Source of the DNA: Pirellulales bacterium
GTDB taxonomy: Bacteria; Planctomycetota; Planctomycetia; Pirellulales; Thermoguttaceae
DNA length: 35,891 nt
Reading direction: 5' to 3'
Assembly: GCA_020846145.1 (NCBI GenBank)
Contig: JADLEL010000109.1
Location: forward strand, 1-35,891
The position numbers and the translations under genes were made by a program. How positions within the stretch are numbered: the stretch's first letter is position 1; every line of letters starts with the position of its first letter. Under the pieces are notes generated by a model. It did no database searches and was not told where the DNA came from. It saw nothing but the letters and a program-made list of their open reading frames with translations. Of this stretch, positions 22,362 to 30,423 are shown one piece after another.

Positions 22362-23795
22362 CTAAACGCTCTTCGCTCTTTTCCGCCAAATCGCATAGAA
22401 GGGGACGCCGCTTAAGATCAGCAGCAAGCCGATCCCCGAAGGCAGCAGCTCGCCTTGAATCACGTAAATCAGGAAGGCAAAGCATATCGCCAGGAACAGC
22501 GCGGGCGTAAGGGGATAGCCCAGGCAGCGATACGGCCGCGGCAGATCGGGCCGTTTGAAGCGCAAGCGGTACACCGCGGCGACCATCAATCCGGTAAAGA
22601 AAACCGAGGCGAAAGTGATGTACGTCAGCAGCGTCGAATAGGAGCCGGTGAAGGTCAGGCCGATCGACACGATGCCTTGATACACCAGCGCCGTGGCGGG
22701 CGTGCCCGTCCGGGGATGCAGATTCGCGCAGCCGCGCAGGAAGAGTCCCTCCCGCGCCATCGCATAGGACACGCGCGCGCCGCTGAGAATCATGCCGTTG
22801 AGGCAGCCGAACGTGGAAACCAGCACCGCGAGAATCACCAGCGTCGCGCCCAAGTTTCCGAACAGCGCCTTCCCCACCGCCTCGGCCACCCGGTCGTCCT
22901 CGACTGCGGCGATCTGATCGACGGGCAGCACCGCCAGATAGGCGAGGTTCGCCAGCACGTACAGGACGGTTACGACGACCGTTCCCAACAAAAGCGCTTG
23001 CGGCAGCGTGCGCTTCGACTGCCGGACTTCCTCGGCCACGAAGGTGACGGTGTACCAGGCGTCGTAGGCGAAAAGGACTTTCGACAACGCCACTGCCATC
23101 CCGGCCAACAAGCCGACTCCCAGAGCCTTTTCGGGGGAAATCGACGTCGCTGGCGGGAAAAATTGCGGACTTTTCATCCCGTGATGCAGCCCGGCGATAA
23201 TCAGCGCCGCCAGGGCCGCCGCCTTCAACACCGTGAATAGATTCTGCACCCAGACGCCTTCGCGAACGCCCCGAACGTTCACCGCGGTCAGCAGCGCGAT
23301 CACCGCGCAACCCACCAGTTGCGCCGAGTTGATTTCGATGCACCCCAGGCCCGCGGGCAAGCGTTCTTGAAGTGCAGGGTACGAATCGCCGAGGGGAATG
23401 GTCGCCAGCACGACCTTCTCGCCCAAGCCCGGCACCAGCGATCCGAGATACTTGGCAAAAGCGATGGCGACGACGGCGTTGGTGCCCGTCTGAATGATGA
23501 GGAATTGCGTCCACCCGAACAGAAACGCCCAAAAATCGCCGAACGCTTCGCGGATGAAGGCGTATTGTCCGCCGGCCTTGGGCAGCATGGCCGCCAGTTC
23601 CGCGCAGCAATTCGCCCCCAGGAGGGTGAAGATCCCGCCGAAAATCCAGAGCGCCAGCAGAACGCCGGGAGAAGGCGCTTCGCGAGCCATGATCGGCAAC
23701 GCCAGAAAAATGCCCGAACCGATCATCGAGCCCACCACCAAGGTCGTGGCATCGAATAATCGCAATCGTTGCTCAAGCTGGGAGGGCCGGGTCAT
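22362..23795 (-). CDS. APC-superfamily amino-acid permease
   Basis: 477 residues from ATG 23795; upstream in-frame sequence to 23942 is basic and overlaps the preceding gene. About 12-13 hydrophobic segments are seen. The N-terminal helix has the APC signature TTLVVGSMIGSGIFLALP, followed by GANCCAELAAMLPKAGGQYAF, as in the LAT/APC branch. Later FAYDAWYTVTFVAEEVRQ is the conserved helix 6 region. Members exchange or import amino acids or polyamines; the substrate is not readable. The start is 38 nt after the stop of the degenerate HD-GYP protein, so the three minus-strand genes form a likely operon. Confidence 0.9.
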   Translation of the reverse strand: MTRPSQLEQRLRLFDATTLVVGSMIGSGIFLALPIMAREAPSPGVLLALWIFGGIFTLLGANCCAELAAMLPKAGGQYAFIREAFGDFWAFLFGWTQFLIIQTGTNAVVAIAFAKYLGSLVPGLGEKVVLATIPLGDSYPALQERLPAGLGCIEINSAQLVGCAVIALLTAVNVRGVREGVWVQNLFTVLKAAALAALIIAGLHHGMKSPQFFPPATSISPEKALGVGLLAGMAVALSKVLFAYDAWYTVTFVAEEVRQSKRTLPQALLLGTVVVTVLYVLANLAYLAVLPVDQIAAVEDDRVAEAVGKALFGNLGATLVILAVLVSTFGCLNGMILSGARVSYAMAREGLFLRGCANLHPRTGTPATALVYQGIVSIGLTFTGSYSTLLTYITFASVFFTGLMVAAVYRLRFKRPDLPRPYRCLGYPLTPALFLAICFAFLIYVIQGELLPSGIGLLLILSGVPFYAIWRKRAKSV

Positions 23796-23833
23796 GGCGA
23801 CAATTATACGGCCCAACTCGTTGAAGTCAAAGA

Positions 23834-24808
23834 TCAATTCTCGGCGGCGGCGACTTCCAACAGCTCCGGCTCGGAGGCGGCCTTCGCCGTGCGCAGCACC
23901 ACTTGCTCCAGCGCGTGGAGCACGGCGGGATGATGCTCGCATTCCAAATCGTTTTTCAGGACGTTAAGCACGTTTCGCGGCTGGACGCCGGGGGGAGATT
24001 GGGAAAGCAACGCCGAATATCTCCGCACCGTGCGGAGTATTTTCGCGCCCAACACCGGCTCGACCGGCGCGGCGGCGCCCTCGTCGGCATCCTCCGCGGC
24101 GATGCCGTCTCGCTGGTCGATCAACAAAGGCAGCGCGCCGGTCAGCACCGATCCCAGCGAATGCACGAGGTCTCTGCCGTTGAAGGTGTGCTCCACCTCG
24201 TTCTTCCGCTTGCAGTTCGAGAGGTCGCCCATGGCCTTCCGGATGACTCGCGCCGTTACTTCGATGCTCTCCATGTCCTGCAGCAGGGCGGCGACGCGGA
24301 TGTCGTCGATCTCCTTGTCGGAGAGCTTCATCCGCGCGGCGACTCGCCGGCTGAGTTCGGAAATCCTCGCGGCCTGATCCTTGAGTTTCGGGTCGGCGCT
24401 GTTGAGGTAGCGTCCGAGCACTTCCACCACGCCCACGTAGGCGTCGTGGAGCTCTTCGATCTTGTGCGTATTTTCGTCGCTCAGCGTGCCCACGAGAATC
24501 GCGTTGATGCCCATCACCGCGCCCCAGATCGCCAGCGAAAGGCCGATCACCAAGGGCGAGGTAAAGGCCGCGGCCGTGTTCAAATTCAGCGCGATCACCG
24601 TCGAAACGCACATCACGCAAAACAGCGCGAGAATCCCGGCATGGTAGCGGCCGAGAAAAAACGCGGCCAGCACGACCGGCAGGTAAAACAGGTTCAGCAC
24701 CACCATCCGATAAATCCCCACCCGGAACAGCAGGCAACAGAGGGCGATGCAGATCAAGATCAAGATGATCTCGAGAATTCGCTTTTCATGCGTTTTGTTC
24801 TGGAACAT
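23834..24808 (-). CDS. Membrane protein with degenerate HD-GYP-like domain
   Basis: 324 residues. Four hydrophobic segments (about 11-30, 35-52, 56-76, 84-108) precede a soluble region. Residues 122-235 align by eye with an HD-GYP domain: YVGVVEVLGRYLNSADPK, ELSRRVAARMKLSDKEIDDI and AALLQDMESIEV. The catalytic residues are missing: HD is QD (177-178), the first His ligand is Asp144, and the HHE motif is LID (229-231). Only isolated residues such as His207 and Asp234 remain. c-di-GMP hydrolysis is therefore unlikely; a regulatory or scaffold role is inferred. Its start overlaps the end of the intact HD-GYP gene by 23 bp, suggesting translational coupling and a functional pair. Confidence 0.72.
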   Translation of the reverse strand: MFQNKTHEKRILEIILILICIALCCLLFRVGIYRMVVLNLFYLPVVLAAFFLGRYHAGILALFCVMCVSTVIALNLNTAAAFTSPLVIGLSLAIWGAVMGINAILVGTLSDENTHKIEELHDAYVGVVEVLGRYLNSADPKLKDQAARISELSRRVAARMKLSDKEIDDIRVAALLQDMESIEVTARVIRKAMGDLSNCKRKNEVEHTFNGRDLVHSLGSVLTGALPLLIDQRDGIAAEDADEGAAAPVEPVLGAKILRTVRRYSALLSQSPPGVQPRNVLNVLKNDLECEHHPAVLHALEQVVLRTAKAASEPELLEVAAAEN

Positions 24809-26048
24809 ATTCCGGCTCCGATTCGTGAGGGGACCATGCGGATTCGGTTTGGAGCATAAGCGTTAATAGCGGCGATTCGCGGCGCTCCGCCCCCAAATCG
24901 CGATCGTTTTCGAAAAGTTCGCCGGCGCAGTTGTCGAGCATCGCTTCGATCGTCGAAAACTTGTCCTCGAGCGACGAATCCTCCTCCTCGGAAGGGTTCG
25001 CGACGTCCTCGGCAAATGGCGGCTCGGCATGGATTTCCTCGGAGGCGTCGCGGTGGCTGCGGGCAATCTCGTGGAATTCCGCTTCGAGCTTGAGGAACGC
25101 CTTCACCAGCGCCGGATCGAATTGCCTGCCCGCCAACTCGCGGATCATCTCCACGCATTTCCTGTGGGGGTAGGCCTCTTTGTAGATGCGTTTCGTGAAC
25201 AGCGCGTCGTACACGTCGGCGATTGCCACGATCCGCGCCGCCAGAGGGATCTCCTCCCCCGCGAGTCCCTTGGGGTAGCCCGATCCATCCCAATGCTCGT
25301 GGTGGCCGAACGCGATCTCGCGCGCCATTTGCAGAAAATTCGAGCGCCCCAGGCGGGATTCGATCTCGCGGATGCACCGCCCGCCGATCGCCGCGTGCAA
25401 CTGGATCATCAGCCGCTCCTGCCGCTCCAATTTCCCCGGCTTCAATAATATCGAATCCTGAACCCCGACCTTGCCGATGTCGTGCAGCGCGGAACTGACC
25501 CCGATCAGCTTGATGAACGTCGGCGTAACTTGATCCCGGTAGCGCGGCTCGTCCCGCAGGGCCGACGCCAGGCGGGTGGAATAAATCGCGATCCGCTCCA
25601 AATGCTTGCCCGTGTCGGGATCGCGCGACTCCGCCAGTTTCGCCAGCCCGAAAATCACCGCGTCGCGGGTCCGCGATAATTCGTTGTATTGCTGCAACGA
25701 GACTCTTTCCACTTGCTGGCGCTTGCGGGCGGCTTCCTCCCGATCGCGCGTCAACACCAGGTAGGCGACCACGGCCTGGGTCGCCGCGATCCAAAAAAGG
25801 GCCGTAATTCTGATTGCATGATAGGGCGTCTCCCCCCCGAAAACGCCCCCCGTATCTCTCGAATCCGCCGCGTGCCGCGCGGACGCTTCCGCTTCCCCCG
25901 CGCGCTCCGCCGATTCGGCGACCGCTCCTTCGCGCTTCTCGGAACTCGCCAAGGCAACGATAAAGCAATGTTCCAACCAAAGTCCCAGCGCCAGGCAGAC
26001 CGTCTGTGCGATGACCAGGAACAAGTATCGTTTGAGAAAATACTTCAT
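24786..26048 (-). CDS. Membrane-bound HD-GYP phosphodiesterase
   Basis: 420 residues from ATG 26048 (a TTG at 26096 is possible). Hydrophobic helices at about 8-34 and 80-100 flank an Ala/Glu-rich, probably periplasmic segment. A coiled-coil-like linker leads to the HD-GYP domain (about 128-330). All metal-site elements are present: GKHLERIA (His149), ALHDIGKVG (His189-Asp190), His218, GHHEHWDGSGYPKG (249-261) and RIVAIADVYDAL (Asp278). Such domains hydrolyse c-di-GMP. A variable acidic C-terminal tail of about 90 residues follows. No receiver or other sensor domain is visible, so the signal probably comes through the membrane segment or the coupled pseudo-HD-GYP partner encoded next. Confidence 0.9.
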   Translation of the reverse strand: MKYFLKRYLFLVIAQTVCLALGLWLEHCFIVALASSEKREGAVAESAERAGEAEASARHAADSRDTGGVFGGETPYHAIRITALFWIAATQAVVAYLVLTRDREEAARKRQQVERVSLQQYNELSRTRDAVIFGLAKLAESRDPDTGKHLERIAIYSTRLASALRDEPRYRDQVTPTFIKLIGVSSALHDIGKVGVQDSILLKPGKLERQERLMIQLHAAIGGRCIREIESRLGRSNFLQMAREIAFGHHEHWDGSGYPKGLAGEEIPLAARIVAIADVYDALFTKRIYKEAYPHRKCVEMIRELAGRQFDPALVKAFLKLEAEFHEIARSHRDASEEIHAEPPFAEDVANPSEEEDSSLEDKFSTIEAMLDNCAGELFENDRDLGAERRESPLLTLMLQTESAWSPHESEPEYVPEQNA

Positions 26049-26508
26049 AACGCCCGCCTTGTCGCCGCATTCCTTCGAGAGAAAACCTTTCGGCAAAACC
26101 GGAGATTCGCAGTTTCGCGCACGCGCGAAGCGAAAGTCCCCTCGGTAATCTAGCTTAAAAGCAGCCCTTCGCGCGAGGAGTGCGAAACGGCCGCGCCGAC
26201 GGCAAGTCCGATCCCGCGAATGCGCGCCGATTGTTCCGATCGTGCGAGTAGTAACGCCTGACCCCCGGCATTCGAGCGCGTGATGCGCATCAAAAAAGAT
26301 GAAGATGCCGATTTTGACGGTAACAGGTTACAGCTTCATACCGAATTTCACGGGAGGACAAGTGGGAAAACCGCGGCCATTGCTCGCGGTTCGCGCGAGA
26401 CGGCAACGGGGGGACAAGTGAAAAAGCCGCGGCCATTGGTCGCGGTTCGCGCGAGACGGCAATGCCTGGTGGTCCTGCAAATTCTATTCGACATTCCTGT
26501 TCTGACCG
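26049..26508. other. Intergenic region upstream of the HD-GYP operon
   Basis: 460 bp between two minus-strand genes: the 5' leader of the HD-GYP operon and the end of the VKOR-DsbA gene. Other than the direct repeat at 26356-26462 I see no gene or convincing promoter. Confidence 0.5.
26356..26462 (+). repeat. Two tandem 51-bp copies, 56-bp period
   Basis: Copies 26356-26406 and 26412-26462 begin GGACAAGTG and end with CGCGCGAGACGGCAA. They differ at only a few bases. Each contains the imperfect palindrome CCGCGGCCATTG...CGCGG. The position is just 3' of the VKOR-DsbA gene. Confidence 0.8.
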
Positions 26509-27969
26509 TCAATGGTCGATCGCGTGGAGGCCCAGATATTTCTCCAGAAGGTCGAAAAATTGCCGCGCGTCGTCGATCTTCCCGCTGATCACATAGTTGC
26601 CCAGCACCAGTTTGGGCAAGCCCAGCGCACCGACCCGGCTGAACATTTTCGTGTAAACGCCGATCGTGCGATCCACCTCGGGCGCGGCGAGTTCGCGGTC
26701 GAGGGCTTCCCGGCCGACCAGCTTCGCCGCATAAGAGGCCGCCTCGGCCGCCGGCCGGGATTTCTCCGGTGCATACAGCCAATCGTGAAACGCGGGAAAC
26801 TTCGCGGGAGCCAATCGCCAAACCGCCACGGCCAATCGGGCGTAGCGGCAAGCGTCGTCGTGCTCCGGCAGCGTATAGGGAACGTATTCGTTGCACTCCG
26901 TATTCATCGGCACGGGCAAGACGACCACGGCGAGCTGGGAGCCGTATCGCCGCCGCGCCTCCTGGAGATAACGATGCACGTCCCGGCAGTGCTTGCAGCA
27001 ATAATCGACCATCTCGACGATCGCGTACTTGGCGCCGGCCTCGCCGATGCACGGATACGCGCGCGAGTCGAACTTCGGTCCCAACCGGGGTAAATCCGCG
27101 CGCTGTTGGTTCGATAGCTCGTTCACGCCGGGCGGCAAGGCGGCGATCGCCGCTTCATGCGGCGCCGGTTCCTTGCGCGGTTCGTCGGGAGCGAAGCTGG
27201 AAATCGGAGTGGAAGACGGCGGAGCAGCAACGGTTTCTTTCGCGCGGGCAGATCCCGCGCCGGTTTGTTGCCCGAGGAATTCCGAATCCACCGCCTCGCT
27301 GCCTAATGCATCGACGCGGTAGCTGAGCGGGCGCGGCCCGAATATCTGGCCGAGAACCAGCGTTCCCAAGGCGATCGCGGCCAATCCAACTAACGTGTTT
27401 CGAGGCAAAAATGCGCGGGTATTGCGTGGGGATTTCCCGGCAGGCGCTAAAACCGCCGTTTGTCGCAATACTCCGGCCGTCGAATTCGTCTTCGGTTGGC
27501 GGAATAGAATTGCCGACGCCAAGCCGGCGGCGATCAGTCCGTTGATATGAGCCACCATGCACCAAAGGCAGAATTTCTCGCTGGCGAACATCATCAAGCC
27601 GAGAAACCACGCGGCCGCTCCCGCGGCAAGCATTGCCGTGAAAGGCAACACGGTCCAAGCCGCCCTCCGTGCGAAAGTAAATCGCTCGGTGCGAAGCATC
27701 GGCGCGGCGAAGAACATCGCCGCATAGACCGCGGCTCCCGGCAGGCTGACAGGAATCGTGAACCAGTAGGCCCAGCGGCTACTGAGTACATGCTGGCAAT
27801 CGAACCGCGGCAAGCCCATGCATCCGGCCATCGCGCCCCCGGTGAGCGAAGCCCAGGCGAGATAGGCCGCCGCCGCGAAAGCCGCACCCGAGCAAATCAG
27901 CAATCCCCCTAGAAAAATGACTCCAGGCACGGAAGAGTCGGATGCGCCGGACGAGCGGTATCGAGACAT
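26509..27969 (-). CDS. VKOR-DsbA fusion (disulfide bond formation)
   Basis: 486 residues. The N-terminal four- to five-helix VKOR domain carries the loop cysteine pair C50-x7-C58 and the redox motif CLWC (134-137), the same spacing as in characterised bacterial VKOR. A further transmembrane segment (about 191-210) and a linker lead to an extracytoplasmic DsbA/thioredoxin-like domain with active site CKHC (325-328) and a Leu-Pro (GLPKLVLGN) fitting the cis-Pro loop. The expected role is oxidising cysteines of exported proteins, with electrons passed to quinone through VKOR. No strong ribosome binding site is seen. It is monocistronic and divergent from the PEP-CTERM hydrolase gene. Confidence 0.92.
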   Translation of the reverse strand: MSRYRSSGASDSSVPGVIFLGGLLICSGAAFAAAAYLAWASLTGGAMAGCMGLPRFDCQHVLSSRWAYWFTIPVSLPGAAVYAAMFFAAPMLRTERFTFARRAAWTVLPFTAMLAAGAAAWFLGLMMFASEKFCLWCMVAHINGLIAAGLASAILFRQPKTNSTAGVLRQTAVLAPAGKSPRNTRAFLPRNTLVGLAAIALGTLVLGQIFGPRPLSYRVDALGSEAVDSEFLGQQTGAGSARAKETVAAPPSSTPISSFAPDEPRKEPAPHEAAIAALPPGVNELSNQQRADLPRLGPKFDSRAYPCIGEAGAKYAIVEMVDYCCKHCRDVHRYLQEARRRYGSQLAVVVLPVPMNTECNEYVPYTLPEHDDACRYARLAVAVWRLAPAKFPAFHDWLYAPEKSRPAAEAASYAAKLVGREALDRELAAPEVDRTIGVYTKMFSRVGALGLPKLVLGNYVISGKIDDARQFFDLLEKYLGLHAIDH

Positions 27970-28067
27970 TGCTGAAAAGATCGTTTTTCAGGCCGAGGGG
28001 AACCAATGCGATCCCCGTTCCTTCGACCGTGAGCTAAGGTGTTGCCCGACAATAAGTTGCCGGAATC

Positions 28068-28126
28068 GTAGTAGGCACACTCCGTGTGCCGTCCACGAAT
28101 TACGGCACACGGAGTGTGCCTACTAC
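28068..28126. repeat. Perfect 25-bp inverted repeat
   Basis: The arms 28068-28092 and 28102-28126 are exact reverse complements, with a 9-nt loop (CCACGAATT). Each arm also contains its own inner palindrome, GGCACACTCCGTGTGCC. It could form a cruciform or a very stable RNA hairpin. It resembles repeats common in planctomycete genomes; only one copy is in this window. Confidence 0.85.
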
Positions 28127-28191
28127 ATTGGAATTCGGTAGTTTATTGTCGTACAGCGCCTAAGGGCAATTTCAATCGACAAATTTTATTG

Positions 28192-28315
28192 GTAAGCGTT
28201 CGCGCCCCGGTCGGGGACTGGTCCATTTTTCGGCGGGATAACGTATATTGCGGACAGACGGTAGGCCGAAAACATGGACCTGTCCCCTTCCCGCGGCGCG
28301 AGGGGGACAGTCCCC
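28192..28315. repeat. REP-like element with truncated right side
   Basis: The left end GTAAGCGTTC (28192-28201) and hairpin GGGGACTGGTCC...GGACCTGTCCCC (28213-28287) match the element at 12343-12549. The second hairpin of that element is reduced here to GGGGACAGTCCCC (28303-28315), and the right terminal repeat is lost. It looks like a deletion derivative. Confidence 0.8.
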
Positions 28316-28569
28316 TCGGTTAATTTTATTGTAACGAAAGCCCGACGAGGCAACAACGGACGACATTCCGCACAAACATTCCACACTCATGGGGCAGTTG
28401 CAAGGGGATAAAATTCCAATTATAATGTATTTTCACTCGATGATCTTGAAACTCCACCGAAGCAGCTTTAGCGTTCAAAATCCGCTCATCGTCTGCCGTT
28501 CGAAATTTGATATCGTCGTCGTCCTTCTCGCTCGAGAAATCGCTGGGGCTTATTGAAACATCCTACCCA

Positions 28570-28574
28570 GGGAG
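28570..28574 (+). promoter_or_regulatory. Ribosome binding site of the PEP-CTERM hydrolase
   Basis: GGGAG lies 8 nt before ATG 28583 and supports that start over the in-frame TTG at 28553. Confidence 0.6.
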
Positions 28575-28582
28575 ATCATTCC

Positions 28583-30412
28583 ATGAGCAGCCGATACTTT
28601 CTCGCCCCTCGGTTTTTGATCCGCATCCTGGCCGTGTTGGCGATGTCCCTGCCCGCGGCGGCCGTCTGTGCATTCGATAAATACACCGAGATCCCGCCCC
28701 TGCTCTTGCCGCCCTACGATTCCAACAGCGAAATCCACATCCATTCGGCGGCGGAAGCCAATGCCCTGCGGCAGAACACGATCGACTATCTTTGGGGCGG
28801 CAACGGATTGCCCGTCAACAAACTGCCGACCAGTGCGACCGTCTATACGGGCGGGGGCACGCTGCCGGCCGACCTCGTCGGACTGAAAGCCGCCAATATC
28901 GCCGGCGCGGAGAAGTGGCAGGCGAACATGGACTTCGGCTACAGCACGAGCATGTACTTATTGCGACCCGTCAATACCGCCAATGCCAACCGGTTGGCGA
29001 TCGTGCATCACGGCCACGTCGGTTATAGCACTCGCTTTAGCCTCGGCATCGGCACGCTGACCGACCATCTGCTTCTCAACGGCTTCACCGTCCTTTCGAT
29101 GGAAATGCCTTTGATGGGCTGGAACACCCAGACCAGCTTCAACCTGCCTTCGGGCACGGTCAACTTGACCAGCCACAACGCGATGGTCAGTACGCTGGAG
29201 AATCAACCGGGCGGCAGTTCGCTCAGGTTCTTTCTGGAACCAGTGGTGCAGGGCATCAATAAGTTCATCCAGACCACTCCCAATTACAACGATATTTCGA
29301 TGTTCGGCCTCTCCGGCGGCGGCTGGACCACGACCTTGGCGCCGGCCGTCGATTCGCGGATCAAATTGAGCGTGCCGGTGGCCGGATCGCTGCCCCTCTC
29401 CTACCGCGACGCCTACGCCGCCGCGCAAGGTTCCGGCTACAACGACGACGCCGAGCAGGATTTGCCGGCCATGTACGTCAATCGCGCCGGCTACATGGAC
29501 CTCTATGCTCTCTCCGGATACGGCGCGGGGCGAAAGCAAATCCAGCTTAACATCCAATACGATAACTGCTGCTTTTACGGCGTCTCTTCGCAAACCTACG
29601 CCAACAACGTGAAGAACGCCGTGGCTTCGACCGGGGCCGGCTCGTGGGACTTTTACCTCGACACCTCGGTCAATTCCCACCAAGTTTCCACGAACGCCAT
29701 CTACAACGTAATCGATCCGGCGCTGGGAATCATCCCCATCATTCCCCCCAAGCCCCCCGCGCCGGCGATCAACGAGCAGTTCAGCGTCGCCGGCACGCCC
29801 CCGCCCGGTTGGAGCTACGATCCCAGTAACGGCGGTTCGCCGACCATAAGCAGCGCCGGCGGACTGGCCACCTTCTCCGGCGGCAGCGGCGTGGTTTCGA
29901 TCGTCAACGACACGGCCTTCAATCCCCAAGCCCTGCCCATCACGGCCAAGATGAAGATCAACGCCATTGGGCCTGGCGGTTACCTGGGCTTTTTCTTCAC
30001 CGATGAGCCCAGCTCCCGATTGCATCTTTTCGGATTGCAGGTGAACACCTCCGGCGCGCTCTTGTTGGCGAACGACCATGGCGGAGCGTTCCAAAACTCC
30101 CAGCTAACGACGCTCGGCGGGTACAACGGCGGCCCGATCACCCTGACGCTGACGTTCGACGCCGTCGGTTTCACGGCCGCCACCGACTTCGGCAACTATA
30201 CCACCACCCGCACCTACGCCTCGCTGGGAAAGGGATTCACCATCGGCGACTTGGGATCGGAGGCGTATCTGTTCATCCAGAACTACAACTTTCCGGCGAA
30301 CGGCTCCGTCGATTGGATCACCGTGGTTCCCGAGCCATCCACCATTGCCCTCCTCGGCGTCGGCGCCGTCGGCCTCCTCGCCTGCGCCTGGCGGCGGCGA
30401 AAGGCTTGTTGA
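28583..30412 (+). CDS. PEP-CTERM alpha/beta-hydrolase with C-terminal beta-sandwich
   Basis: 609 residues. A signal peptide (FLIRILAVLAMSLPAAAVCA, cleavage about 30) directs export. The hydrolase part (about 105-400) has the strand LAIVHHGHVGYS, whose HHGH is a likely oxyanion-hole region, and the nucleophile elbow GLSGG with Ser245. A C-terminal His is probable in NSHQVST. A Pro-rich hinge (PIIPPKPPAPA) leads to a jelly-roll-like domain that may bind carbohydrate or lipid. The last 28 residues are a textbook PEP-CTERM tag: VPEPSTIALLGVGAVGLLA then WRRRK. Likely a surface-released esterase or lipase; the substrate is unknown. It converges with the GH28-like gene, with 11 bp between the stops. 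Confidence 0.85.
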   Translation: MSSRYFLAPRFLIRILAVLAMSLPAAAVCAFDKYTEIPPLLLPPYDSNSEIHIHSAAEANALRQNTIDYLWGGNGLPVNKLPTSATVYTGGGTLPADLVGLKAANIAGAEKWQANMDFGYSTSMYLLRPVNTANANRLAIVHHGHVGYSTRFSLGIGTLTDHLLLNGFTVLSMEMPLMGWNTQTSFNLPSGTVNLTSHNAMVSTLENQPGGSSLRFFLEPVVQGINKFIQTTPNYNDISMFGLSGGGWTTTLAPAVDSRIKLSVPVAGSLPLSYRDAYAAAQGSGYNDDAEQDLPAMYVNRAGYMDLYALSGYGAGRKQIQLNIQYDNCCFYGVSSQTYANNVKNAVASTGAGSWDFYLDTSVNSHQVSTNAIYNVIDPALGIIPIIPPKPPAPAINEQFSVAGTPPPGWSYDPSNGGSPTISSAGGLATFSGGSGVVSIVNDTAFNPQALPITAKMKINAIGPGGYLGFFFTDEPSSRLHLFGLQVNTSGALLLANDHGGAFQNSQLTTLGGYNGGPITLTLTFDAVGFTAATDFGNYTTTRTYASLGKGFTIGDLGSEAYLFIQNYNFPANGSVDWITVVPEPSTIALLGVGAVGLLACAWRRRKAC

Positions 30413-30423
30413 TCCGATCCGAG

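Larger units (their letters stand above)
27970..28582. other. Divergent intergenic region with palindromes
   Basis: 613 bp between the divergent VKOR-DsbA and hydrolase genes. It holds the perfect inverted repeat 28068-28126 and the REP-like element 28192-28315. The remaining 265 bp next to the hydrolase gene is A+T-richer and presumably contains its promoter, though no box could be assigned with confidence. Confidence 0.55.

Noticed and set aside
24760-26070. Second minus-strand 436-codon frame
   Set aside because: Frame-shifted shadow of the HD-GYP gene; Arg/Gly-rich with no domain.
28958-30094. Minus-strand 378-codon frame
   Set aside because: Antisense of the PEP-CTERM hydrolase, which has a signal peptide, GxSxG and a sorting tag.
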